A stretch of 64,000 nt of DNA from GCA-2709075 sp038146865 (GTDB taxonomy: Bacteria > Pseudomonadota > Alphaproteobacteria > MPNO01 > UBA2964), in NCBI GenBank assembly GCA_038146865.1, contig JAYQSL010000002.1, positions 186,001 to 250,000 on the forward strand. The letters run 5' to 3'. Positions within the stretch are counted from its first letter, which is position 1; every line of letters begins with the position of its first letter. The notes beneath the pieces were generated by a model. The model made no database searches. It worked only from the letters and a program-made list of their open reading frames with translations, and was not told the DNA's origin. Shown piece by piece: positions 27,387-35,634 of this stretch. Both the position numbers and the translations under genes were made by a program.

Positions 27387-28688
27387 ATGCTGGAAAATTT
27401 TTTCCGTCTGAAGGACCACAATACTACCGTAAAAACAGAGCTTTTTGCCGGTCTTACGACTTTTTTGACTATGGCCTACATCATTTTCGTAAATCCGGAC
27501 ATACTCGCTAAAGCAGGGATTGATAAAAACGCAGTCTTCGTTGCCACTTGCGTAGCGGCTGCTATAGGAACCCTGATCATGGGACTCTATGCCAACTACC
27601 CCATCGCTATGGCCCCTGGAATGGGCTTGAATGCTTTTTTTACCTTTGCCGTGGTAATGGGTATGGGGGTCAAGTGGCAAATCGCCCTCGCCGCTGTTTT
27701 TGTCTCAGGGATTTTGTTTTTTATTCTCAGTGTTTTACCCGTTAGGGCGTGGATAATTAATAGCATTCCCAGATCACAAAAACTTGCGATAGCTGCCGGG
27801 ATTGGTCTTTTTTTAGGATTTATTGGATTAAAAACTGCGGGAGTCGTTGTCGACCATCCAGCAACTTTGGTCACTGTAGGAAAACTTACTAGCCTGCCCG
27901 TGATTCTCGCAATAATTGGTTTCGTCGTAATGGTTGCACTGGATTACAAACGAGTTCCTGGCGCAATTATTATAGGCATATTGGGAGTAGCCATTTTAGG
28001 CATGCTTCTTGGCGTCGCAAAACCGCCCGCTGCCATAGTCTCGATGCCTCCAGACCCATCGCCTACACTATTCCAGTTAGATTTATCCGGGTTTTTTCAA
28101 CTTGCTGGGGCTACCATTGCAATCCTCCTTTTGAGTTTTCTTTTGGTCGACTTATTTGACACAGCAGGAACGTTAATTGCTGTTGCGCATCAAGCGAAAA
28201 TGCTGGATGACCAAGGAAATTTACCCCGTTTAGGGCCTGCTTTGGTGGCAGATAGCTCTGCGACGGTCTTCGGATCCCTATTAGGCACCTCGACTACGAC
28301 GAGCTACATCGAGAGTGCGTCGGGGGTAAGAGCGGGTGGACGAACTGGTCTAACCGCAGTTACCGTTGCCATCCTTTTCTTACTAGCTCTATTTTTCGCA
28401 CCACTCGCGACTTCTATTCCAGGGTTTGCAACCGCACCTGCAATCGTATTTGTCGCTTGCCTCATGGCGCGGGGGTTAGCAGAAGTTGACTGGGAGGATG
28501 TAACCGAGTACGTCCCGGCAGTTATTACAGCACTGACGATGCCTCTGACCTTTTCAATCGCAACAGGAATTGGGCTAGGCTTTATTGCTTACGTTCTCAT
28601 CAAGGCTATCTCCGGAAAGCTGAAAGACATATCTCCTGCGATGTGGATTGTCTCGGCTTGTTTCGTAATTTATTTCATTACGAAATAA
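27387..28688 (+). CDS. NCS2-type purine permease (AzgA/PbuG subfamily)
   Basis: The 433 aa protein has twelve or more hydrophobic segments and the start F-F-R-L-K-D-H-N-T-T-V-K-T-E of the adenine/guanine/hypoxanthine permease subfamily. Family stretches are FLTMAYIIFVNPDIL (about 26-40), MAPGMGLNAFF (about 75-85), the LLVDLFDTAGTL motif near 253-264 and GTSTTTSYIESASGV near 300. It probably imports adenine, guanine or hypoxanthine with protons; the substrate cannot be fixed from sequence. It stands alone on the plus strand, convergent with tag. Confidence 0.92.
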   Translation: MLENFFRLKDHNTTVKTELFAGLTTFLTMAYIIFVNPDILAKAGIDKNAVFVATCVAAAIGTLIMGLYANYPIAMAPGMGLNAFFTFAVVMGMGVKWQIALAAVFVSGILFFILSVLPVRAWIINSIPRSQKLAIAAGIGLFLGFIGLKTAGVVVDHPATLVTVGKLTSLPVILAIIGFVVMVALDYKRVPGAIIIGILGVAILGMLLGVAKPPAAIVSMPPDPSPTLFQLDLSGFFQLAGATIAILLLSFLLVDLFDTAGTLIAVAHQAKMLDDQGNLPRLGPALVADSSATVFGSLLGTSTTTSYIESASGVRAGGRTGLTAVTVAILFLLALFFAPLATSIPGFATAPAIVFVACLMARGLAEVDWEDVTEYVPAVITALTMPLTFSIATGIGLGFIAYVLIKAISGKLKDISPAMWIVSACFVIYFITK

Positions 28689-28699
28689 ATTTAAAATAT

Positions 28700-28733
28700 C
28701 GTCTCAAGCTCTCATCCAAGGGGGCTTGAGACG
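28700..28733 (-). terminator. Inverted repeat at the tag 3' end, candidate terminator
   Basis: CGTCTCAAGC (28700-28709) and GCTTGAGACG (28724-28733) are a perfect 10-bp inverted repeat with a 14-base loop. Most of it lies inside the last codons of tag. On the minus strand it is followed by the T-rich stretch GATATTTTAAATTTATTT, so it could end tag transcription; the plus side lacks a T-run. Confidence 0.5.
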
Positions 28734-29240
28734 ACTAATCTCTGAAAATATCGGGCATGTTTCTCGATGAGCTCCTTTAAGGTAGCCTACGCTCATCAAA
28801 AATTCCCCCGTGATTTCTTTTCCGGTGAATTTAAAATTTTTCTTGAAAAGAGCGACCCAATCGTCGAGTTCCAGTGGATGATGGTGCTCCAACCATCCAG
28901 TAAAAGAACCAAATTTAGTGATAAAATCACAAATAATAGACGCATTGTATATTACTGAGTCAATTTTTAACTTATTCCTGATTATTTCTCTATTTCGAAG
29001 CAGCCTACCTTTATCCTCTGCTCCAAATGAGGAAACTAATCTTGGGTCGTAACCTTGGAATGCGCTCCAGAATGCCTGTCTCTTTTTTAAAACAGTGGCC
29101 CACGAGAGCCCTGCCTGATTTATCTCTAAGACAAGCCTCTCAAATAATAGATTATCATCAACGACCGGAAATCCATATTCCGTATCATGGTAGACCGAGT
29201 GAGTTTCATGCCCCGGCGCGGTATCACAATAGTGAGGCAT
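28704..29240 (-). CDS. tag: DNA-3-methyladenine glycosylase I
   Basis: Tag removes 3-methyladenine from alkylated DNA. The 178 aa protein keeps the family's zinc-snap residues: Cys5, His18, His158 and Cys162 (the H-x3-C pair near the C-terminus). It also has E39 in the L-E-I-N-Q-A-G-L-S-W segment, matching the residue that reads the base in E. coli Tag. The Y-D-P region and the K-F-T-G segment follow in the expected order. Its start overlaps the stop of the upstream DUF1467 gene by one base, so it is the distal gene of the rnj-DUF1467-tag direction. Confidence 0.94.
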   Translation of the reverse strand: MPHYCDTAPGHETHSVYHDTEYGFPVVDDNLLFERLVLEINQAGLSWATVLKKRQAFWSAFQGYDPRLVSSFGAEDKGRLLRNREIIRNKLKIDSVIYNASIICDFITKFGSFTGWLEHHHPLELDDWVALFKKNFKFTGKEITGEFLMSVGYLKGAHRETCPIFSEISRLKPPWMRA

Positions 29241-29494
29241 TAAGCTTTTGGAGTACGAAAGGAAATAATATCTGCTTCAAGCACAAAAAACATGATTAAC
29301 CAGAGAATCCCCGCTAGTATCGTTGCAGCTAGCGCTTTCATCCATATGCGAGGTTTTACCGGAGCACCAGGCTCGTGCCCTGCTTCCACCGCCTCTCCGG
29401 CCTCATGAGGTGGTCGAACCCCAATCGGTAGCGCCATGAAAAATATTAACCACCAAGCAATGACATATACCACTATCCCAGAAGTTATTCCCAT
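29240..29494 (-). CDS. DUF1467 family small membrane protein
   Basis: This 84 aa protein has two hydrophobic helices (about residues 5-24 and 53-74) joined by a loop with the R-P-P-H-E-A-G segment and a G-H-E-P-G-A-P stretch. That layout, including W-W-L-I-F-F near the first helix end, is the DUF1467 family, found next to rnj and proS in many Alphaproteobacteria. Its function is not known. It lies 8 bp downstream of RNase J and is coupled to tag. Confidence 0.88.
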   Translation of the reverse strand: MGITSGIVVYVIAWWLIFFMALPIGVRPPHEAGEAVEAGHEPGAPVKPRIWMKALAATILAGILWLIMFFVLEADIISFRTPKA

Positions 29495-29502
29495 TTTTCA
29501 AC

Positions 29503-31158
29503 CTATGTTCTTATGACGTGGAGTTGGACGACAGGCCTTAAACCACATTCTTGCCTCAGAACTCTTCTGATTAGTCTGGAAGTTAGTTCTTTAACATTAT
29601 CATTATTTTTCCGATTTTTTTGTCGTAAGGAATTAATTCCATCGCTCACATCTTCAACCAGTTCTTCCAAGATTTCCGAAGCAAGCTTCCCTTGACCCTC
29701 CAAAACGCCATGAAACGAGATTTCTGGATCAACAACGAGGTAACCCTTTTTATCGAGCACAATTGTCACCGCAACTAACCCCCCGTAGGTCATCCGCCGC
29801 CTTGTCTTTAATACCTCACTATCCACCGCTATCAAGTTTTTACCATCAACGGCGTATCTGCCATGTGGTACTTCATCAATAATCTCAGCCGGACCTGGAC
29901 TCAGCTTTAACACACTACCATTTTGTACCACCACTGACTCCGGGATCCCCTGTTCTGTCGCAAATTTAATATGCTCTGTCAGGTGTCTCGTTTCCCCATG
30001 AATAGGAACAACTATTGGAGGCTTCACCCATCGATAAAGCTCAGCAACTTCGTCACGAGCTGGATGTCCTGAGACATGCACAAATTCATCCTTCTCGGTT
30101 ATAATATTAATGCCCAGGCGCGATAGTTGGTTTTGAACACGGCCTATAGCGCGTTCATTGCCAGGGATTTCTTTTGAAGAAAAAATAACCGTATCACCTT
30201 TTTCAAGCACAATATCATTATGCGAGTCAGCAGCAATACGGGACAATGCCGCTCTGGGTTCTCCTTGGCTCCCAGTCGCTAAAATTAGCACTTTATCTCT
30301 TGGTAAAAACCCGATCTCCTCAGGTGATAAAAACTCCGGGATGCCATCAAGATAACCACATTTGCGAGCGTTTTCTGTCATGGTCCACAACGACCGACCA
30401 ACAAGTCCGACCGATCTCCCGGCAGCCTCTGCCGCTTTAAAGCATGTCACTAAACGTGCGATGTTTGACGCAAAACAGGCAACAACCACTCGTTTTTCAC
30501 AAGCTGAAATTAGCTCTACCAAGCTATCGCTGAGAACTCCTTCCGATCCTGAGTGTCCGGAAACCTGTATGTTTGTTGAGTCGCACATCATAGAAATGAC
30601 ACCATTGTCCCCGATTGATTTAAGCCTCAGCTGATCTGTTGTAGACCCGACGATAGGCGCTGGATCAATTTTCCAATCGGTTATGTGCAACACTGTTCCT
30701 GCTGGCGTTTTTAGGGCCACAGCTTGAGTTTCGGGGACAGAGTGGGCTAACGGAATAAAATCAAAACTGAACGGCCCTACCTTAGATTTACCCCCTGGAT
30801 CAATCTCATTTAACGGAACTTTTGCCGCTAAACCCGCCTCTGATAATTTGCGTCTTAAATGACCAGCCGCAAATGGGGTCGCGTAAACGGGGCATTTCAA
30901 ATACCGCCAAAGATGGGGAACGCCCCCTATATGATCTTCATGGGCATGCGTAATAATTATCCCGTGCAAATTCTCTATTTCTTCGTTAACAAAAGTAATA
31001 TCCGGCACGAAAACCTCAACACCGGGATGCCTATCATCGGAAAATGTAACCCCACAATCAATCATTACCCAGTCATCGCCATACCCATATAGCGATAAGT
31101 TCATTCCTATTTCTCCCGCGCCTCCAAGAGGAACAAAGAGCAACTCTTTCTCAATCAT
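29503..31158 (-). CDS. rnj: Ribonuclease J
   Basis: RNase J is a metallo-beta-lactamase/beta-CASP ribonuclease with 5'-3' exo- and endonuclease activity, used in rRNA maturation and mRNA decay. In the 551 aa protein the HxHxDH zinc motif is at residues 71-76 (T-H-A-H-E-D-H-I-G-G). The beta-CASP domain spans about 210-350, with C-D-S-T-N near 194, and the V-H-V-S-G-H-P-A-R-D-E and P-I-H-G-E-T-R-H-L motifs follow near 365-390. It starts 3 bp after the coaX stop, so it belongs to the birA-coaX-rnj group downstream of nuo. Confidence 0.96.
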   Translation of the reverse strand: MIEKELLFVPLGGAGEIGMNLSLYGYGDDWVMIDCGVTFSDDRHPGVEVFVPDITFVNEEIENLHGIIITHAHEDHIGGVPHLWRYLKCPVYATPFAAGHLRRKLSEAGLAAKVPLNEIDPGGKSKVGPFSFDFIPLAHSVPETQAVALKTPAGTVLHITDWKIDPAPIVGSTTDQLRLKSIGDNGVISMMCDSTNIQVSGHSGSEGVLSDSLVELISACEKRVVVACFASNIARLVTCFKAAEAAGRSVGLVGRSLWTMTENARKCGYLDGIPEFLSPEEIGFLPRDKVLILATGSQGEPRAALSRIAADSHNDIVLEKGDTVIFSSKEIPGNERAIGRVQNQLSRLGINIITEKDEFVHVSGHPARDEVAELYRWVKPPIVVPIHGETRHLTEHIKFATEQGIPESVVVQNGSVLKLSPGPAEIIDEVPHGRYAVDGKNLIAVDSEVLKTRRRMTYGGLVAVTIVLDKKGYLVVDPEISFHGVLEGQGKLASEILEELVEDVSDGINSLRQKNRKNNDNVKELTSRLIRRVLRQECGLRPVVQLHVIRT

Positions 31159-31161
31159 TAA

Positions 31162-31935
31162 TCACGAGCCTCGGTTTAGAAAACTAATGTATTTCAGACC
31201 ACGAATAGTTAAATCTAAGTCTATTGCTTCGATTACATTAGTCGCTTCTGCAAACAAAGGTGCCAAACCACCCGTCGCAATTACTTTCGGCTTGTCACCA
31301 AACTCTTCGCTCATTCTAGCAATTATACCTTCAATAAGTCCGACGTAGCCCCAATAAACCCCTGATTGCATCGCGCTAACAGTGTCACGGCCGATCACCG
31401 AAATAGGCCGTTTAACGTTGATCCTGGGCAATTTAGCTGCCGCAAGGTCTAAGGCCTCAAGAGATAGGTTAATCCCAGGAGAAATCACACCACCCAAGTA
31501 TGATCCGGATGAGTCTATCAAATCGAACGTCGTTGCCGTCCCAAAATCCACTATGATAAGTGGACCCTTGTATTTCTGATGAGCAGCTACTGCATTAACT
31601 AAGCGGTCAGCTCCCACCTGACGCGGATCATCCACTTTAACATCAATTCCAAGGTTAACACCGTGATCTCCGACAATAAGCGGGTCTGATTGAAAGTATT
31701 TCTTGCAGAGTTCTGTTAAGGAAAAAAGGGTTTCGGGTACCACACTAGCAATAATGGAATGATTTAATAAGGAAGGATCAATAGACCGAGACTGAAAGAG
31801 TTGCATTAACCATACACCGTACTCATCCGCGGTCCGCTTGACGTCGGTGGCTGCACGCCATTCACCGATACAAGCATCAGAGTCGAAAACGGCAAACACT
31901 GTATTGGTATTTCCTGAGTCGATTACCAGCAACAT
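31162..31935 (-). CDS. coaX: Type III pantothenate kinase
   Basis: CoaX phosphorylates pantothenate at the start of CoA synthesis; the type III enzyme is not inhibited by CoA. The 257 aa protein begins M-L-L-V-I-D-S-G-N-T-N-T-V (phosphate-binding loop) and carries GADRLVNAVAAHQKY and DFGTATTFDLI with the catalytic and metal Asp residues. The ATG at 31935 is preferred over an in-frame start at 31965, which would overlap birA by 26 bp. The order birA-coaX-rnj after nuoN is typical of Alphaproteobacteria. Confidence 0.95.
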   Translation of the reverse strand: MLLVIDSGNTNTVFAVFDSDACIGEWRAATDVKRTADEYGVWLMQLFQSRSIDPSLLNHSIIASVVPETLFSLTELCKKYFQSDPLIVGDHGVNLGIDVKVDDPRQVGADRLVNAVAAHQKYKGPLIIVDFGTATTFDLIDSSGSYLGGVISPGINLSLEALDLAAAKLPRINVKRPISVIGRDTVSAMQSGVYWGYVGLIEGIIARMSEEFGDKPKVIATGGLAPLFAEATNVIEAIDLDLTIRGLKYISFLNRGS

Positions 31936-31939
31936 GTCT

Positions 31940-32659
31940 TTACTCAAATAAAACATCCCCGGCACTAATGGTCATTGACCGTCCATTAGATAGCTCCAGC
32001 AACATCCTGCCTTCTTTATCAATATCAATAAACTTACCATCTACTATTGTTTGTTCTGATATACGCACTCTAATGGTTTCTCCAATGCCTTTTCCCCAAG
32101 CTTTCCACTGATTAATAACCGGGGTGAGCCCAATAAGGCTCCATCGTTCAATCCAAACCCCGAGTTTCTGAGTAATAAGTTTAGACATTTTGATAGGCTT
32201 AATTGAAACGCCAAAATCCAATAAACAGGCTGACTCAAAGTTATCTGACTTCGGCGCATTCTCTAGGTTCAAACCAATTCCCAAGGCCGCTATTAATGGC
32301 CTTGAGGAAACTTCAATTAGCAGCCCCCCAAGTTTGCGGTTTCCTACCATCAGGTCATTCGGCCATTTGATCTCCGCACGGGTCTCTTGAGGCAACAATT
32401 CGTTGACCGCCTCAGCTACAGCCACGGCCCCTACAAAGGCGAGATCGCTCATCCTTTGCCTTTCTTCAATTTCAATGGTTGCGGTCATCATAAGATTTCC
32501 ACAGCATGAGACCCACTCTCTCCCTGCTCTACCTTTCCCCATAGTTTGGCTGTAAGCAAGGATCACTTCTCCCGATTGATCAGAGTTTAAAAGGCGCCGA
32601 AGAGCTTCATTGTTAGTACTGTCCAGTTTGTTGAAAACTGACAGTTTCCAATTGTACAC
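31940..32659 (-). CDS. birA: Biotin--[acetyl-CoA-carboxylase] ligase
   Basis: BirA attaches biotin to the carboxyl carrier protein. It is the monofunctional form: no N-terminal DNA-binding domain, so no repressor role. Visible motifs are L-D-S-T-N-N-E-A, GKGRAGREW (biotinyl-AMP loop) and KWPNDLMVGNRKLGGLLIE. I favour a GTG start at 32659, 4 bases after the nuoN stop and giving 239 aa. The ATG at 32701 would overlap nuoN by 38 bp and adds residues without family likeness. Confidence 0.9.
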   Translation of the reverse strand: MYNWKLSVFNKLDSTNNEALRRLLNSDQSGEVILAYSQTMGKGRAGREWVSCCGNLMMTATIEIEERQRMSDLAFVGAVAVAEAVNELLPQETRAEIKWPNDLMVGNRKLGGLLIEVSSRPLIAALGIGLNLENAPKSDNFESACLLDFGVSIKPIKMSKLITQKLGVWIERWSLIGLTPVINQWKAWGKGIGETIRVRISEQTIVDGKFIDIDKEGRMLLELSNGRSMTISAGDVLFE

Positions 32660-32663
32660 TAAT

Positions 32664-34103
32664 CTATCCCGCGAAAAGAACCTTAGCTGCGGCAGAAGCA
32701 CTTTGCACTATTGGTCCTGGGGCTAAGAAAAATAGAAGAACAAACCCACTGGAAAGAGTGAGTATAATTTTTAGTTCGATCGAAATCGGTCGTTCTAATT
32801 CATCTACGGGGTCATCAAAATACATCACTTTAATGATCCTTAAATAATAAAACGCTCCGATAACACTTGCTAAGACGCCAATAATAGCCAGGACGATTAA
32901 ACCAGAATCTACTGCAGCTAAAAATATATATAGCTTTCCAAAGAAACCTGCTAACGGGGGAATCCCGGCCATTGAAAACATTAAAAGAGCCAAGGCAAGA
33001 GCAACCAATGGTTGATGTCTGGACAACCCCGCTAAATCGGAAATATTTTCGACCATCGCCGTGCCCTTCCTCATCGAAAGAACGCAACAAAAGGTTCCAA
33101 TATTCATCGCAAGGTAAATAGCCATATAAATTAGGATACCCCTTACACCCTCTTCTGAACCAGCAGCAAGACCTATCAGGGCATAACCAATATGACCAAT
33201 TGAGCTATAAGCTAAAAGCCGTTTTATGTTTGTTTGCCAAATTGCGGCAACAGCGCCCAGGACCATTGATGCGACTGAAATAAGAATAATGACTTGCTGC
33301 CACTCTGCTATCATCGCCCCAAATGGTTCTGTCATAACTCTGATAAATAGCGCAACCGCGGCTACCTTCGGTGCTACGGCAAAAAATGCTGTTACAGGGG
33401 TTGGAGCCCCTTCATAGACATCTGGCGTCCACATGTGAAATGGGACGGCGGACACTTTAAATGCAAGGCCGGCAATCAAGAAAATCAACCCAACGATAAG
33501 ACCAATTGATGGAGATCCGGAATTTTCGATCACCGCTTGGATTGAGTCAAAGGAAGTTGTGCCCGAAAATCCATAGATTAATGACGCCCCATATAACAGC
33601 ATTCCTGAGGACAGCGCTCCCAGCACAAAGTACTTTAAGCCTGCCTCGGAAGATCGAACTGAATCTCGTCTAAAAGCTGCAAGAACGTATAAAGAAAGGC
33701 TCTGTAATTCCAGCCCAATGTAAAGAGATATCAGATCATTAGCTGACACCATCATAAACATGCCAAGCGTTGCGAAGAGTATCAGAACTGGATACTCACA
33801 ACGAGCCATATCCTCCCTCCGATTATATGATAGGGCCATTAAAACTGAGAGGCCAGAACCGACTAAAACTAGACATTTCATGAAACGGGCGAACTCATCG
33901 GTGACGAATTGACCTCCAAACGGTGTGCTTCGCCCTTCACCAAGAAGAGTCAAAGAGGCAGCAACAACAAATGCGACCACGGTCAACCAACTCACTGCTC
34001 TGTAAGCCGCATCGCCTCTGAAAACTCCATATAAGAGCAGGGACATGCCTGCGCAGGCCAAAAACAACTCAGGAATAACTGAAGCAATATTGGAAAGTTC
34101 CAT
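32664..34103 (-). CDS. nuoN: NADH-quinone oxidoreductase subunit N
   Basis: NuoN is one of the three antiporter-like proton-pumping subunits of complex I. The 479 aa protein has about fourteen hydrophobic helices, with KYFVLGALSSGMLLYGASLIYG near residue 155 and FKVSAVPFHMWTPDVYEGAPTP near 215. The start at 34103 has AAGGAAG about 8 bases upstream and follows the nuoM stop by 13 bp. An in-frame start at 34139 would run into nuoM and is less likely. It is the last nuo gene. Confidence 0.96.
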   Translation of the reverse strand: MELSNIASVIPELFLACAGMSLLLYGVFRGDAAYRAVSWLTVVAFVVAASLTLLGEGRSTPFGGQFVTDEFARFMKCLVLVGSGLSVLMALSYNRREDMARCEYPVLILFATLGMFMMVSANDLISLYIGLELQSLSLYVLAAFRRDSVRSSEAGLKYFVLGALSSGMLLYGASLIYGFSGTTSFDSIQAVIENSGSPSIGLIVGLIFLIAGLAFKVSAVPFHMWTPDVYEGAPTPVTAFFAVAPKVAAVALFIRVMTEPFGAMIAEWQQVIILISVASMVLGAVAAIWQTNIKRLLAYSSIGHIGYALIGLAAGSEEGVRGILIYMAIYLAMNIGTFCCVLSMRKGTAMVENISDLAGLSRHQPLVALALALLMFSMAGIPPLAGFFGKLYIFLAAVDSGLIVLAIIGVLASVIGAFYYLRIIKVMYFDDPVDELERPISIELKIILTLSSGFVLLFFLAPGPIVQSASAAAKVLFAG

Positions 34104-34116
34104 AATCAAATCTTCC

Positions 34117-35634
34117 TTATTGCCCTGGTATTGCGACATTATTTAGAACTATGAGTGCCGATTGATATTGATTAATCAAGTTGGCCACCGACGCATCCAT
34201 TATCTCAAGAAAAGGAGTTGGATAAATTCCCATCCATAGTGTCAAAAGGATCAGAGGAGCAAAAATCGCTACCTCTCTGATGTTCATATCAGTTATCAAT
34301 TTGAGATCCTCACGAGTAAGGCTTCCAAAAACGACCCTTCTATAAAGCCAAAGCATATAGGCAGCCCCCAAAACAACGCCCAAAGATGCCAAAACCGCTA
34401 CCGTAGTATTCACCTTAAATAGCCCAACGAGAACCAGGAATTCTCCGATAAACCCACCAGTGCCTGGCAATCCGACGCTCGCGAGCATAAAAAGCATAAA
34501 TGTGAAGGCATATATCGGCATCCGTTCTACCAGCCCACCATATCTGTCTATCAATCGAGTGTGCATTCGATCGTAAACCACCCCAACACAGAGGAAGAGT
34601 GCTGCAGAGACAATCCCATGGCTGAGCATTTGATATATCGCACCCTGTATGCCTTGTATATTTAGCGCGAATATTCCGAGGGTAACAAATCCCATATGCG
34701 CGACCGATGAATAAGCAATCAGTTTCTTCATATCGATTTGCGCGAGCGCTACGAGTGATGTGTAAATGACTGCTATCACGCTTAATGAGAACATAAGAGG
34801 CGTAAAAAAGTCACTTGCTAATGGCATCATGGGCAACGAGAATCGAAGAAACCCATACCCCCCCATTTTCAACAACACCCCTGCTAATATCACCGACCCT
34901 GCCGTAGGAGCCTCAACATGGGCATCAGGGAGCCAGGTATGAACTGGCCACATTGGTATCTTGACCGCAAAACTTGCAAAAAAAGCGATCCAAAGCCAAA
35001 GCTGAAAATCTCGGGGCAGTGATGTCTTTAATAGTGTAGGAATATCCGTAACGCCTGTTTGCAAATAAATAAAAATAATTGCAATCAGCATTAATACCGA
35101 GCCGGTAAGGGTGTATAAGAAAAATTTAAAAGCGGCATATACCCTGCGCTGTCCGCCCCAAACACCAATAATTAAAAACATTGGTATCAAAACACCCTCG
35201 AAAAAAACGTAAAATAATACCATGTCGAGGGCACAGAACATGCCTATCATGAGTGTCTCAAGAACGAGAAAAGCGACCATATATTCTTTCACTCTCTCCC
35301 TAACCGCATCCCAACTCGCTAGCACACATATTGGGGTAAGAAGGGTGGAGAGCAGAACGAAGAGCACAGAAATTCCATCTACCCCGAGATGATAAAAAAT
35401 ATTAAAACTTTCTATCCAGGAGTATTTCTCAACAAACTGGAATTTTGGGGTACCTGTTTCAAAATTAAACCAAAGAAATAAAGATAAACCAAAGGTAAAA
35501 AGAGTAGTCCAAAGAGCCGCATTTCTGGCATTCCGTATCCCAGCATCATCTTGCCGTTGCAAAGCAATGAATAGTGCACCTACAAGTGGCAAAAATATAA
35601 TTATCGAAAGGATGGGCAAATCTGCTGGCATCAC
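34117..35634 (-). CDS. nuoM: NADH-quinone oxidoreductase subunit M
   Basis: NuoM is an antiporter-like subunit of the membrane arm. The 505 aa protein carries the family stretches YHLGVDGISVLFVLL (near 80), the FFEGVLIPMFLIIGVWGG segment (near 125, with the key Glu), FAVKIPMWPVHTWLPDAHVEAPTAGSV in two parts around 220-245, and AYSSVAHMGFV near 310. About fourteen membrane helices are expected. It overlaps nuoL by 4 bases. Confidence 0.97.
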   Translation of the reverse strand: MMPADLPILSIIIFLPLVGALFIALQRQDDAGIRNARNAALWTTLFTFGLSLFLWFNFETGTPKFQFVEKYSWIESFNIFYHLGVDGISVLFVLLSTLLTPICVLASWDAVRERVKEYMVAFLVLETLMIGMFCALDMVLFYVFFEGVLIPMFLIIGVWGGQRRVYAAFKFFLYTLTGSVLMLIAIIFIYLQTGVTDIPTLLKTSLPRDFQLWLWIAFFASFAVKIPMWPVHTWLPDAHVEAPTAGSVILAGVLLKMGGYGFLRFSLPMMPLASDFFTPLMFSLSVIAVIYTSLVALAQIDMKKLIAYSSVAHMGFVTLGIFALNIQGIQGAIYQMLSHGIVSAALFLCVGVVYDRMHTRLIDRYGGLVERMPIYAFTFMLFMLASVGLPGTGGFIGEFLVLVGLFKVNTTVAVLASLGVVLGAAYMLWLYRRVVFGSLTREDLKLITDMNIREVAIFAPLILLTLWMGIYPTPFLEIMDASVANLINQYQSALIVLNNVAIPGQ

